A stretch of DNA of 64,000 nucleotides from Pardosa pseudoannulata (taxonomy: Eukaryota > Arthropoda > Arachnida > Araneae > Lycosidae), in the NCBI GenBank assembly GCA_032207245.1, contig CM063502.1:52577617-52641616 (forward strand), in the 5' to 3' direction. This document shows, piece after piece, positions 10,673 to 23,461 of this stretch. Below the pieces are notes generated by a model. The model made no database searches. It was not told where the DNA came from and saw only the letters and a program-made list of their open reading frames with translations. Both the position numbers and the translations under genes were made by a program. The stretch's first letter is position 1, and each line of letters opens with the position of its first letter.

Positions 10673-13097
10673 TTAGAAATGTAAAGAGTGGTTTAGATGT
10701 CCTATATATCTCAGAAGATGTTTTCCCGGAACCTCATAAGAAACCATCCAGAAATTGAAGGAAAATGAATATATTTAGGACATCTTTTAGACTTTCCAAA
10801 CGAAATAAATCATTTTTATTGCTAAAAAGTAAAATATGTTTATTTTAAATTCAAAATTATAAAATGCTTTTGCAGTTTTTTTTAACCAACCGTGAATGGC
10901 ACAAATGTAATATCCCATTCACTTATTTCTAGATTTCTAGCCTTATGATCTGATAAATATAGCATTAAAATATTTTTTTAATTTTCCATTTTCTGCAAAC
11001 TATAAAAACAACAATTTGAAATTTAAAAAAAAATGTTTAATACTATATTTATCAAATTAACTGATTTTATTTATTTAAGAATTATTAAAAGTACGAAAAC
11101 AAAGTTTTAAAAAAATGTATTTTTCTCTTCACCGAATGACCTGAAGGGCACGGAAAAGCCAAATGTATAATATGCAACATCGGCTAAAATGAGTTTAAGC
11201 CGAAGTCTCACATTGCTGCCAATGTATTTTGGGGAGGATCCTCGACATCTGAGACATTTAAAAGTGAAAAAGCATAACTGACTAATCCATTTAAGCATTA
11301 CATAAAGTTTGAAATGTTTCAGACATTATAACAGGTCAGTAGGGTTGACCTTGTCATTCATTAACTGGGATCATTGAGCTCCTAAACAGCCTTCGAATAA
11401 AAAATAGGATTATAATGATGTTATTGAATCTTTTTCATAAAAGAAACTCTGTAAAACCTTCCTTCCTCACTAATACTCTAAATAAATACATCTATGTCAC
11501 AAAAGCAATATTTCCTCAGTATCTGCAACGGAAAGTTGCTCATCGGATTAAAATTAGCCTAAAAATTTTAATCTTTCTTTAAAAGTATTGATGCCCTTTT
11601 ATCTCGGATATTTTGATAGCAGTAACCTATTGTAAACATTCACCTTTTCAAGAAGGCAGCTATAGGATTGAACGTACTGATCATAGTTTCATAAAAACAA
11701 TATCCATGAAGTCTTTGTTACTGAGTAGGTCTTTTGTTATTAAGTAGTCTGCATATCGGACTAGGAGTGATTGCTAAGAGGTCTTAATTCAGCTGTCTTG
11801 TGGTCGTGTAATGGTTTCTAAGTGCCAGTAAGGACAAGTAATGACCTTCAGTTGCTGCAGAGGCTTTGGTGCAACTTTATACTATTTGACGATTGTTTTC
11901 GTATTCAAAAAGTGAATTTACTTTTCTTGGCACTTGATATCAAGGGGGAAAATTCATATTTCTGATATCTCGGGATATTTTACTAAGGTAAATCATTTTT
12001 AAATTTGTATATGCAAATTAATGTTTTCGATCAATTTTTTTCGAAAAATTTCATTATTCCTCTAAATTAATCTGAAAATTCATTGTAAAATCAGGAACAT
12101 TAACATAGCCATTATAGATTTATCATTAATAAAGTTTTAAGCAAGAAATATTTTATTTTTGCCAAATTTACGGAAAGAGTATGATTGTAAAATATTTTTA
12201 AAAATAATTCAATTTAATTAAATATATATGATCAACGCAATATTATGTTAAAAATTTAGAAAATATGCACATCCTTTTTGATGATAAAAATCAGTTGTTA
12301 GTTATTCACTAGAAATTTAAATACTTAGACATAAAAACGTACTATTTTAACTGAGACATTAAAAAATGCAGCAAACAAACTTTTACCCAGTTCTGCTAAA
12401 TTACATTACATTATTTTTGGAGAAAATCCGTTATTTCGCAAGATTTCTGATGTTAAAGTTACAGACGCTCCACGCTGAAAAATATAAACTAATTTTGGAA
12501 AAAGTTTAGGAAAAGTATCCAACTAATCAACTAATTCAGTTAAATTTTTTGCGTCAACACAATTTCTCTTAATGTATTAAAAGAGAAATATTTGAAAATG
12601 GTCAGGAAAACAATACAAAAAGACACAGATATGCATATTCTTAGACATATAAACAAGCAGAGGCATAAAAATAGCAATAGCGTCAACTAAAAGCATAAAG
12701 ATTTTTCAGATAATGCCTCCAAGCTGTTATTCAAACACCGAGTGACTTAAATTTTTACAAAGCTTAAACAAATACTCAACCAACTATAGGAATTTAATGC
12801 TTTTAAATTAACCTTCTTCGAATGCAAATTGAGAGTCATTTTTTCGCAGATTTCGTTAACAAATTAGAAGACTGATTGAAGGCGTTTTATTAAAGAAATC
12901 ACTTGTGTATAGTAGCTTCTTTTAAGAACTTCATTTCTTCCCATTTCCTAATTGGTTTTTGAATACTAACTTAGTTAAAACCCCGCTGAGATAAACTATC
13001 AAGAATTCAATTTATTTTATTCCGGAAAGAATAAAGCAATGGAAAGTACTTTTATGGTTTTACTCTAACTATTTCTTAATAAATTAAAATTAAAATA
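10673..13097. other. AT-rich DNA with two more complex blocks, no gene recognised
   Basis: A block at 11107-11298 (minus ORF of 63 codons, after a possible acceptor near 11260) and another at 11640-11960 have higher complexity. Neither shows a known domain. Either could be upstream noncoding sequence of the receptor gene, but nothing demonstrates it. Confidence 0.4.
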
Positions 13098-13307
<210 letters not shown>

Positions 13308-13333
13308 TTTATGCCTATAAGCAAATATAATAA

Positions 13334-13460
13334 CCCTTTACAACTTTAGATACAACTTTAAAATCTAAGGAAAAGATGCATTCACTTTTAAAATAAAAAA
13401 AACATGAATTTAGTGTCAGTTTTTATTTTTCTAATTTATAAAGTTGTGCATATTAAAGGG
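13334..13460. mobile_element. Possible 127-bp TTAA-type MITE
   Basis: Starts CCCTTTACAACTTTA and ends TAAAGTTGTGCATATTAAAGGG, so CCCTTTA and ACAACTTTA appear inverted at both ends with a small gap. The right flank is TTAA; the left is ATAA, consistent with one mutation in the target duplication. It adjoins the TA array. Confidence 0.4.
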
Positions 13461-14094
13461 TTAATCATTGCTTAAAAATAGAAAATGATAAAGTTTGACT
13501 TTAGTCTAAAAAATTGAGTAATTTTACAATATAAATATGATTTGTTTTCATTAGACTTTTAAGCAGTTAAAGGTTCGCTGAATTATTGTCACTTCTCATA
13601 TTATCTTCCGTACTTGTCTACAACAACATAATAACCAACGATATAACAGAAAAATTGACGACAAGCTTTTTAAAGAGTTTATTGTTTAATCCACTTCAAA
13701 AACGAGAAGAAATCTTGAGATCTAAATATTCACATAAAAGCATGCATTGTGTTGTTCCAGACGAGATGTGCTTATTCCTTTTACATATGTAATTGAATAT
13801 TTATATTCTTTGTATGCTACGATTTGGGTAATTACGGCAAAAAGGTTTAAAAACAGGATTCAGTTCAACAAATGAAAGAAAATTATAAAGGAATTTTAAT
13901 GCTACTTAAATTCTTTTTTTAATTTTTGGAGTGAAATTCCTTATGAGGTGTTACGCTTTTAAAGTTCATGTTAAATTTGTAAAGCTCACATGGAGGAAAC
14001 TTGATTTTAATTAAAATTTAAGTATCACTAATTAGAACAATGCATGATATCAAATTATTTCTCAGAACCAATATATTACCATCCTAAACTTGAT

Positions 14095-14430
14095 TCGCGG
14101 TAGCTCAGTCGGTAAAGGCAGCGATACCGTAACTGAAAGTTTGCGGGCTCGGGACTGGAGCCGGCCTAAGGTCCGTGTGTTCGTGAAAGGTGACTGGCGT
14201 ACGTAAAATCTGTTTGTGATCACAATGTCCTCCATGTTCTCAAACGATACCTCTGGGGTGGTAGGTCAAGCCTGGGGGTCTTCTGCTTGGTCTCTGCTTC
14301 TAAACTACGAGGACCAAGAGGAGGTAATGTTACTCCCGTTCGTAACACACTTTAAGTTACATGTGCTCCTCGAGGAGTGCTAATTGGGTAACAGCTTCGC
14401 AGAAATGTATTGTCATAAAGGTATAGACGC
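14095..14430 (+). mobile_element. Second tRNA-derived SINE-like element (family B)
   Basis: Begins CGCGGTAGCTCAGTCGGTAAAGG, whose TAGCTCAGTCGG fits a pol III A box (TRGCNNAGYNGG). A degenerate box-B-like stretch (gggctcgggactggagcc) follows about 45 bases on. The 3' body of about 250 bases is GC-richer than its surroundings, as expected for a recent insertion. Only one copy is in this window, so the ends are approximate. Confidence 0.55.
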
Positions 14431-15325
14431 CTGAATTGGAAGCTGCATTGGAAAAGCACCATTATCAACAGAGTGACGTTATTTGAGAAAAAACGCTCAT
14501 TCTTCCTTGACATTTTAATGTCAACTTTTCGCTATCACCAGTTGCACCTTTACTCTCTATAAATTCCCATATAATATTATTAACGGTATGAGCGATCCTA
14601 CAATGATAGAAAACAATGCAATTTAAATCAATTTTTTCTCAGAATTTTGAGGAAATTGATTCTGATAAAATTTTGATAAAATAGAATTATTTTATGTTTT
14701 ACCTTATTCACTTAATTTTAACAGCAATATTGCAGATTTAAACACCCCATTTAGAGCAGATAAAGAGCGTTATTATGGTGATGACTTTAAATGAAATGCA
14801 GTTCATTTTGTATTTACAGAAATGTGTTTCAATCCCTCTCACACTTTTTAAATCATCGTTTTTCTCATCCCCCCCTTTTTTAGAGACATATGGGGAATAT
14901 TGCAAGCAAAATTATTATTGTGCTTCCACCATAAAATAGTTTTATTTCTTGCAAGTAGACATAATGCAATACCTTTTTTAATTCCAACTTAAAATACTGT
15001 AGAATCTCAACTAGCAAACTATATCACGTACTTCATTGTGAAATGCTATTGTAGTTGAAAAAAAAAGAAAAAAGATAATGAGAAACTTTTGAGGTGCTAA
15101 ATTTTAGTTAATGCTAGTTATACCCGATTAGCAGTAAAGAAAGTTCAATATATAGTTATATTTTATTGTGTTTTTTACGGGAAGATTTTATGAATGTGAA
15201 ACACAAAAAAGGAAAAACGTTGTAGTAGAAAATAAGATTTTGAATTTAGGAACGTCCTTTAATAATTCAATTATGAAAGCTTATAATATCTGAACAAATG
15301 GTTCATCAAAAACTAACATTTTAAC

Positions 15326-16141
15326 CATGTCTTTGAACGAAAACTGAACCGAAAACCGAAAAAAAAACGTATTTTTGGTCGGAACGAAAACCGGGACTGA
15401 ACCGAAAAAAATATCTCTTTATTTCGGTTCGTTATATCTTCAGTTATTTTGTTACTGTAACCATCTTATCAGTATTTTCTAATTAACTGAACGTTAATCA
15501 CATAATTATCGTCATTACATGCACATTGTGCCAAACAATAGCCGAATGGTTAGGGCGCTGATCTTCGGTTCGGGGATTGGAATCCCACTGTGGCATGAAT
15601 GTTCATAGCCATTAAGCAGTAGGTCCCAGTGTCATTTGCCCTCGTAAAAAAGTAGACCGTTGTTCTCCAAACCAAACCAAACTACATGTACATTGCACAT
15701 CGTTTTTCTGTTTTGATGTTCAATAGTACTTTTCTGTTTCAGTTTTGCATTAACTAATTGTTGAAGGCACATTTAATTCAATTGAATGCTAATATGTAAA
15801 ATGCGAGATTTTGATAATGAATAACAATGGCAATTTTCGTCCTTCTTTTCTCTCCGTTAGTATTGTACATGATGGCTAATTGTATCAATTCACATAGTGT
15901 ACCAATTAAAAAAAATCTTTTAAATTTTGATAGAATTACATTTTTTTTTGTTTATGACAGAATTATATTTTTAGTACTAATAAGATTATACATAAAGTAT
16001 AGTTATTCATTTGGAACTGAAACGAAAACCGAAAACCGTTATTTTTGGCTTAACGAAAACCGGAACTGAACCGATATATATATTTTAGTTGTACCGGAAC
16101 GAAAACCGGAACCAAAAAAGGTATTGCAATTCGAAGCCCTG
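15326..16141. mobile_element. Non-autonomous hAT element with 8-bp target duplication
   Basis: The left end CATGTCTTTGAAC and the reverse-complemented right end CAGGGCTTCGAAT match at 10 of 13 positions. The flanks are ATTTTAAC (15318-15325) and ATTATAAC (16142-16149), 7 of 8 identical, the target duplication length typical of hAT. Both subterminal zones are full of GAACCGAAAACC-type repeats in direct orientation, plausibly transposase-binding sites. No transposase is left. A family-A SINE has inserted inside it. The short ORFs here are not genes. Confidence 0.75.
15529..15683 (+). mobile_element. tRNA-derived SINE (family A), nested in the hAT element
   Basis: It shows the tRNA-like head (atagccgaatggttagggcg), a box-B-like gattggaatccc and the conserved 3' body ending in CCAAACCAAACCAAAC. 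Near-identical flanks ACATGCACATTG (15517-15528) and ACATGTACATTG (15684-15695) form a 12-bp target duplication with one mismatch. It is younger than the hAT element it interrupts. Confidence 0.88.
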
Positions 16142-16149
16142 ATTATAAC

Positions 16150-17469
16150 GTTTATTCCTCTTATAAGAGTTTTATGCTTGAATTTATGAATCGATAATAA
16201 ATCGATAAATAACGTCACAAACAACTAATACAACCAGCTGAAAAATACTTTGAATTCTGAAAAAAATGTAACAGTTGAGAAAAAAATGAGTAAAATTAGT
16301 TTGCCTAATGTTGATATCTATATAATACATTGCCACGTACTGAGAATGAAATGGTTTATAAAACACAAGGAAGATGTATTGTCATTATATTTATAATATG
16401 ATTTGATCAATGATATAATGAAATGAATCGCCGAACTACAAATTTATTTCAGGAAATTTCAAATTCAATAATTTAATGAATCAACTGTTCTTTAACGTAA
16501 GCTAATAATTATTTACTAAGTGAAACTGCAACTAATACCTAGTAAATGCATTTCAACTACTATAGGCAATGTATTTCAGGAAATTTTATATTTGTAAACA
16601 GCTGTCAAATTTAAGTAGATTCGCGCTTTTAAGAAGTGTCGAAATCTATGCGATATGAATCAGAATTCAATCCTCGAAACTATAGCGGTTACCGGATGAT
16701 AACACATTCCAACGTCTGGATCAACACTTCGTTCCTCACATCAACACATCCTCAGCTGATAACTATTCCCAAACATGTTCTCACTTACTACTGAAGATGC
16801 GCATGAACTTTTCAGCGGATAAGGTCATTACGTGACCCAATCCTCGCAACTTCCCATTGAGTTGCTAGATATCTCGCAGGGCGTTGTCAAAAAGTAAAGA
16901 AAAAAGTAGTTTAACTTATTTTTTATTAATGATATCAACCTAAAAAGATATCCATATCAAAGCATATGAATCTCGATATATGAGCCTTTGCAGATAATAA
17001 GGGAATGCATATAAACCAAGACTGGATGGAGTTGAAAGTTGAATTTTTTCCAGATCTTTTTGTTTCCTTTATCAGAGGCTCTAAAGGGTTTTAAAGGAGC
17101 GGTATATCACTGTTGACATCCATGTAGAAGGGGGGGAAACTGAATTTATTTGCCTAATGCAGTAAAAAAATAAACTTAACCGATTCTATAGATACAACTC
17201 TATCATTGATACTCTATCATAGATTTGACTTAGTTGTATTAAATTAAATTTTAGAATGAAATTAAATACTTGTCTTCTACTATGTTTTGATAATTTAAAA
17301 AATATTAGCTTATGATTAGCTTATACTTTTAAAAATATCATTGTCATAACGTTCCATTTAGTTAATTTTAATTCTGTTCCATTTAGTTTCCATTAATTCT
17401 ATAAGCTTCCCTTAAAAATTCCTTGTTTGTAACTTTCCTGCCATGCTCCCAATTATCACGTTGGTGAGT
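16150..17469. other. Mostly AT-rich DNA, one complex block
   Basis: 16640-16880 is of more balanced composition (several catcctcagctgataac-type strings) but has no open frame or repeat partner in the window. The rest shows nothing. Confidence 0.4.
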
Positions 17470-18190
17470 CGAAAAACCTATTTTTTTTATCGCATAAGCC
17501 GCTCTGGATAATCAATCAGATGACATCACACATACCAGGAGCGTCACTTAGTGTTCTCCTTGGCGATAAAAGTTGGCGAGCGCTGCATTGCAATAGTTTT
17601 ATAAATTCGCCCTTTTCATGATATGACATATCCCCACTCCACACATTGGTGTGTTTTAGTCCTGCACTTGGCGGTTTTCTACCGTACCACCAGGCCATTG
17701 GAATATTGATGAGTTTTCCACCCATCAGTGGTTGCCAGCCGTTTCAGTCCTGCAGACTCGAGATACTCTTCACTTAGTCTTGATTTGGCACTTAGACTTG
17801 ACTTGAGCTTTCGAGACTGGCGGTTTCCATCCGAACAGACAGGATGGAAGAGAGAGAGAGAGAGAGACCTGGATCCCGAAACGAGAATAGGAGCTCAGAG
17901 TTCCATCCTCCATAATCTTCTTACCCTTTTTAGTTCATTTTTGTTTTCTCCTTTTTTATTAATTTTTATCTTTAAAAAAATTCAATCAATTGTCTTCTAT
18001 TAATCTTTTTAAAATTTTATATTAATATCAATAAAATCCATTAATTCAGTAACTTCTCCTCTCCTTAATTTTTATGCCTATTGTGTTTTTTTTACTTTAA
18101 GATTTAAACTTGTTGGCGAAAAGCCAAATTCAATTTATATATTAAATATTGGGTTAAGGACATAACGCGTATTACTACTATACGTCACCC
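17470..18190. mobile_element. GC-richer block, possible solo LTR, unclassified
   Basis: A sharp rise in GC, a GA run (17847-17868), a CT/T-rich stretch and then gttggcgaaaagcc and ataacgcgtattacta strings recall a retrotransposon LTR or leader. I cannot show matching ends, a primer-binding site or coding sequence, so this is only a guess. The two ORFs here overlap on opposite strands and look accidental. Confidence 0.2.
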
Positions 18191-19590
18191 ACTTAAGTAA
18201 TATATTTTTTATTGTCTTTTCTATGGGTTTCTTTTTCAAGTACAAACCTTTTTATGTTTTGCTCGACTTCTAGTTCCCCATAGAAACCCCACTTTCCACT
18301 GAAAACATCATAACAATCATTTATGAGTTAAATGAGTTAAATTTATTATATCATTTATGAGTCTACTAATCTGACAACGTAAAATGTTTACTTTTCAAAA
18401 GGCTTTCAAAAAGGCTAATCTTTAAATTCAGGTTTTCCAAAGTGTTCTAAATTTACTCGCTTTTCCGAACAGGATATAAATTTAAATGTCCTACTCATTT
18501 AAAAATAATTTTTCTTTCTTTCTTTCTTCTGCAATAGGAACATATTTAAAGTAATGTTCATATTTCATTAGTCATTGTCATATGATATTAACTTACGATC
18601 TGAAATTGATACTTTAATTTACTAATGCTAATTATATTTTATGTAAATTTGAGTTCATAATCTTTCATAAAGTTATGATAAAGTATAAAATTTTATGTGA
18701 TTACTTACTTTAAATAAACAGAAACTAAGCAGTATCGAATAACAAATCTAAGAATAAATTAATTTTGAAGACAGATATGTAGCATTAATTATTGAACGAA
18801 AGATCAATGAACTCTTATGAACAGTGTGTGTAGAAAGTAACTTGAATACAGAGCATGTTATGCTATAAATGACACAGTCATGTGCTCACTAAAAGAAAAC
18901 AGCCTCGAAATGAATTTTTTTCTAATGAAGCTGTTAGCCAATTCTTCATTCACTTTTCAAACACTTACATCGCTTATTCATTTACTCTAAAAAAAAAATA
19001 AGATAAACTAAAAAGCATCAGCTCATTCAAAATTTCCATGTAAATATTTTCAAACCACTTGAGACGTAAAATTAATAAATTAACATCTTCATTTGAATAT
19101 TAAAGTGTAAAATAGAATCGACCAGAGAACGCCAACCACTCCTAATGGCCGTATTTGGAGCTTTTAACAAGTCTCTCATGGTTTTATGGTTAAAAGTCTG
19201 GGAGTTTTTCTTGCAGGTTGTTTTATACTTTGAGTATTTTACGAACCGCGAGTGAAAAATCTGATTTCTAAGCATTTTCCTCAGAAATTATCGCATGGGG
19301 GGAAAAAACAGGCTTTCTACAATTCAGATTAATTAAATGAATTTTTTCATCGATATTCTGATGAAGGTAAACGAAATCTGAGATGCACATATATTAATCA
19401 TTGAATAAATTACCACTAATATTAATTAAAAATACCTCATCAAAGTATCTCATTTTTCAGTCCTTTTTTACAGGGCAAAATTTTAATTCTAATATTTAGA
19501 TGTCAGGCTGTTTTTATAAGTTTAAATTATGATAATTTGTCCAACAGAACAAAGATCTAAAACTATTTATTCAACACAGAAGTAATTACT
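18191..19590. other. AT-rich DNA, nothing recognised
   Basis: It contains a short TTTC run (18510-18530) only. The minus ORF at 19072-19275 has no domain or splice support. Confidence 0.5.
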
Positions 19591-19594
19591 TTAA

Positions 19595-20622
19595 GGTATC
19601 CGTCTAAGTTGATAACGTTATTTTTTTTGCCAAAAATCATAATTTTTTTTTATTTCTCTATTGTAAAATTTCAACTTTTAAGCTTCAAAATCTGTTTTTG
19701 TTTTGTCTCTACGGTATTTAAAAGAAAAGTTACAGCTGTTTAAACATCAGTGACAGCTGTCAAAACAAAACAGAAGTAGCGACTTCGGAACCGGAAGTTG
19801 TGAATTTAAAGCCTTTTAAAGAGCATTTTTAAGACAAAACTTTAAATTTTCATGAAGATTAGTTTAAACATTTTTCTAATATTTTTAATAATTAGCAACT
19901 TGGCAATTAGAAAGTTTTGAAGCAAGAAATTGTGGGGAATTTTAAACATGTATTTTAATTTTTTAATAGTTAAAGTTGCTTTCATAAACTTCAAATGAGT
20001 TTTTCTTAGAATGGTATTTTTAATAAAATGTTGAAACTTGAAATGGGATTTCTCAAAAAGTTCTTAAATTATTGCCGCATAAAGAAGCTTAAGAACTTTC
20101 AATAAATTCTTCTGTTAAGTTAAGCGGTGTGTTCATTCGAATCTTCGTGACAATATTTTGTTGTAAATTATTATGAATGCTTTTGATAGTATTTACTAGT
20201 GAATGACATAAAAGCTTTAAATTTGGATAATTTTTAATGATGTTACACTCATAGTTAGATATAAAGGTAATGAAAATTCGCTAAAAATTCAATGTGTATG
20301 ATTTTAAAGGACCAAAATTTTTTACCAAATGTAAATTAAGCAAAGAGTTTAGGTGATTCACTAGTCCATCGTAAAAGAAATGTGTTGCCTCAAAAAATAT
20401 TAAAATAATTTAATTTATTAAAAAATTAGACTTTTTGAAAAAAAAACGAATTTTTTACTTAACTTTCTTCATTTATTAGAAATTTTATAAAAACTTCTTC
20501 AAGAATAAATTTTTAAGTGCAATTCTCTATGATAATAACAACAAAAATAAATCTAAAAATGTAAGAACATGAACTAGTTTCTACATTTAAAAAAAAAAGT
20601 TCTCCGAACGTATACGGATACC
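19595..20622. mobile_element. TTAA-flanked element, 1,028 bp, GGTATCC ends
   Basis: The left end is TTAA-GGTATCCGT and the right end, reverse-complemented, is TTAA-GGTATCCGT. The following 25 bases match only partly, leading into T-runs on both sides. TTAA at both flanks (19591-19594, 20623-20626) is the expected target duplication. A terminus starting GG is more like Kolobok than piggyBac, as I recall those families. The interior is AT-rich with no transposase, so this is non-autonomous. Confidence 0.65.
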
Positions 20623-21482
20623 TTAATTTTCATTTAGAATATTTAATAAAAGATTCATCTTTAAAAAAAATTCTCGAGAGTTATATAACTTTTAAACCTG
20701 TGAAAACAATAATAAATCTTTAAACTTACCACATATATATTTAAAGCTCTGGAGCATTTTAAACAGTTTTGAGCATGTATTTACAGAACAACATTTTCAT
20801 TTTGTAGTTGTTATTGTTGTTTCAACATTTCCTTTACACTGTAGTTTATTTGCCTTTTTTCTCTTGGAATTTATCTTTAAATTCTTCTATCTCAGTGAAA
20901 CAACAAACTAGTTTTGAAAAAAAAAAAATGATAAATTTCCTGTACTTTTGTAACATATATCTTCTAGGAAGTTTTTAGTTTTAACTCACTAATGAAGATG
21001 AATACATGGAGAAAACCAAGAATAAAGTACAAAATTAAAATTGTTTGAATAAGAAAGAAACTAATCTATAAAGAAGCTTTTTTTATCATTTTTGTGAAAT
21101 CACAATAACTAGTTACGCATACATTTTTTAATTTTTGAAATAAAAAACACCCCAATATTTCAAATAAAGGAATCGCCCGCTTGATTGTTGGTATTATAAA
21201 GATCATTAACTCACAGCGCCGAAAGTCCTTATTAGAGAATAGTTTATGAAATTATTTGCAGAATAATAAATCTTTCTTTCTGGTAAAACTACTATATAGG
21301 TTTTTTGAAAATCCCATAAATTTTGAACTTTCTGCTTTCTGTACAAGAAAGTAAAACCTTTGCGGTAGAATCTATATCATAAAATGGAAGAAAATTTTGT
21401 ATTTGTTGGCGAATCACGTGAAAACTGCTGAACGAATCAGGTTTTTTCAAAATTTCTTCATAATAGTTTCGGAATCAACTGA

Positions 21483-21640
21483 GGCAAACGATGGCTAAAT
21501 AATAGATCACTTCTCTTCCGTACCAGAATTCGAGAGTTCAGATCCCGCTGATAGCATGGATGTTCGGAGCCGTTTGGAATTAGCTTTAAGCAGTCGCAGT
21601 CTCATTAGTCCTCTCGTAGCAAAACAGTAGACCACAGAGG
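21483..21640 (+). mobile_element. tRNA-derived SINE (family A), diverged
   Basis: Matches the family-A plan: aaacgatggct head, box-B region gagttcagatcccg, gcatggatgttcggagccg and the body agcagtcgcagtctcatta. Several substitutions make it one of the older copies. The next SINE lies immediately downstream in the opposite orientation. Confidence 0.8.
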
Positions 21641-21803
21641 TGTGTGGTGTGGAGTACTACGGTCTACTTTTTTGCAAGGCTAATGAGACAGGGACCTACA
21701 GATTAAAGCCGATTCCGAACGGTTACTAACATCCATGCCACAGTGAACCCACAAACTTCGATACCAAATGCTAGCACCCTGACCAATCGGCCATCGTTCG
21801 GCC
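21641..21803 (-). mobile_element. tRNA-derived SINE (family A), inverted neighbour
   Basis: Reverse-strand copy with the full body: ctacggtctacttttttgca, ggctaatgagacaggg, attaaagccgattccgaacg and the tRNA-like head ggccatcgttcggcc at the right. Its 3' end abuts the 3' end of the preceding copy. Confidence 0.88.
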
Positions 21804-22225
21804 AGTACATCATAGAACTCCAAACCAAACCCAAACCATTTATTTCCGTATCACTGAAATTATTTATAATTTTGTGATTTGGATCCTTTTTTTTTAATTC
21901 TTAGCCCCGCATAATACTTCACCCTTTGACCGGACACATTAATAAAAATAAGGAAAAATAACTATATCTATTACAAAAAGTTACATAATACTACTGTGTT
22001 AACATGTGGTAGTAAATAAATACGTTGCCATGGAATACTTTTAATAGTTTCCTATGTTTTCTAAAATTATGATCCATCTACAAATGAGAATGAGCCTTAA
22101 TTTAAAAAAAAAAAAACACAAGAGTTACTTGCGTTTCATTTTTTTAATTTTCAGGAGAGGATAATAACTCATATTTAAGATAGTCAAAAATATACATTCA
22201 TATTCATAAATTAAGGATCTTTCAG

Positions 22226-22513
22226 TATCACATGGAAATTGTACCTAGAGAAAGAATATCTCCTGATGTTATTACTGCTCATATATTCAGATCTGATATT
22301 CAATCTGACACTAAGATCGCACTAGGTCGTATGCAGGAGGGTGTATATAAGGAACTCTGAATTGCGTACTGTCCCTGGACATTGACAGCATTTCCAAATG
22401 CACCTTTCGGTACAGATCATCCCTATTTTATAATGCCAGTAGAGCACCATTATTTAGTACAGGTCCAGTACTGCATCAGACATGTCACAAGAACTGTCAT
22501 GACTACTATATAA
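22226..22513 (+). pseudogene. Unidentified coding exon or fossil, one in-frame TGA
   Basis: A possible acceptor (ggatctttcag) ends at 22225. From there the frame reads YH-MEIVPRERISPDVITAHI, then DIQSDTKIALGRMQEGVYKE and L, then TGA at 22358-22360, then AYCPWTLTAFPNAPFGTDHP after one residue, and on through HHYLVQVQYCIRHVTRTVMT to a TAA at 22511. Apart from that TGA, 96 codons are open with a normal amino-acid mix. I do not recognise the family. It may be a host exon with a disabling or sequencing change, a processed pseudogene or an old transposon piece. Confidence 0.35.
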
Positions 22514-22616
22514 TGCGTGAAATTTTAAAAAGGGGAATTTTGTATATATGAAAACGTTAAATTATTATAGCTTAAAAATTTCAATATTTTGTACAACCTT
22601 GATTTAAAATATTCAT

Positions 22617-22618
<2 letters not shown>

Positions 22619-22681
<63 letters not shown>
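22619..22681. repeat. (TA)n microsatellite
   Basis: About 63 bp of uninterrupted TA. The overlapping ORF is an artefact. Confidence 0.95.
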
Positions 22682-22682
<1 letters not shown>

Positions 22683-23121
22683 TTATAAATGATTTATTCG
22701 TTAAATTGGTTGATAGAGTCAAGCTTTTTAATTTTTTAATAAAACACTGACAAACAATTTTTATTTTTAAGTGCTTTTAGATTTCTGTATGATTTTCGCG
22801 TGTAGCTTTGTAAAGTTTCTTGTCTTACCCCATATGTTACTTCTGCACCCCTCACAGCAATACACATTAGAAATCTACAATAAAATTTAAAAATAATATC
22901 ACTTATTATTTAACTAAAAAGAAACAAACTCGGTCGGCCTTTGCGTTCCTTAAAAACAGCGTCAGACCATGGCAGCGACTAGCTTACATTTTTACCTTCT
23001 TTTACCTCAACATGTATTATTTTCACACATGTGGCTGAGAGGGCGGTCAGTAAGCACATATAAAAGTGGAAATATTCCAAACTTACAGAGCACAAAAAGG
23101 ACATGCAGCAAAGTAAAAAAA

Positions 23122-23461
23122 TCTCACAAGTTTAACATTAGCGTATCCAGCTCCATGTTCTACAAAATGCACGAGATTTTTAAAAAGCTGTAACTCATAG
23201 ATTTGAAAAGACCTCACAAGTTTAACATTAGCATATCTAGCTCTGACCTCACAAGTTTAACATTAGCATATTCAGCTCCATGTTCTACAAAATGCACGGG
23301 ATTTTTAAAAAGCTGTAACTCATAGATTTGAAAAGTCCTCACAAGTTTAACATTAGCATATCCAGCTGTGGCCTCACAAGTTTAACATTAGCATATTGAG
23401 CTCCATGAAAAAACAAAATGCACGGGATTTTTAAAAAGCTGTAACTCATAGATTTGAAAAG
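23122..23461. repeat. Alternating 90-bp / 35-bp tandem repeat (L-S-L-S-L)
   Basis: Long units at 23122-23211, 23247-23336 and 23372-23461 (90 bp each) are separated by short 35-bp units at 23212-23246 and 23337-23371. The short unit (cctcacaagtttaacattag and on) is the first third of the long unit. The true period is 125 bp. A 74-codon ORF over the start is not supported as a gene. Confidence 0.9.

Noticed and set aside
14095..14180. Functional tRNA gene
   Set aside because: A box is good, but the B box and acceptor stem are degraded and a long non-tRNA body follows, as in a SINE.
22358..22360. TGA as a selenocysteine codon
   Set aside because: No SECIS-like structure was recognised downstream; a pseudogene or fossil explains it more simply.
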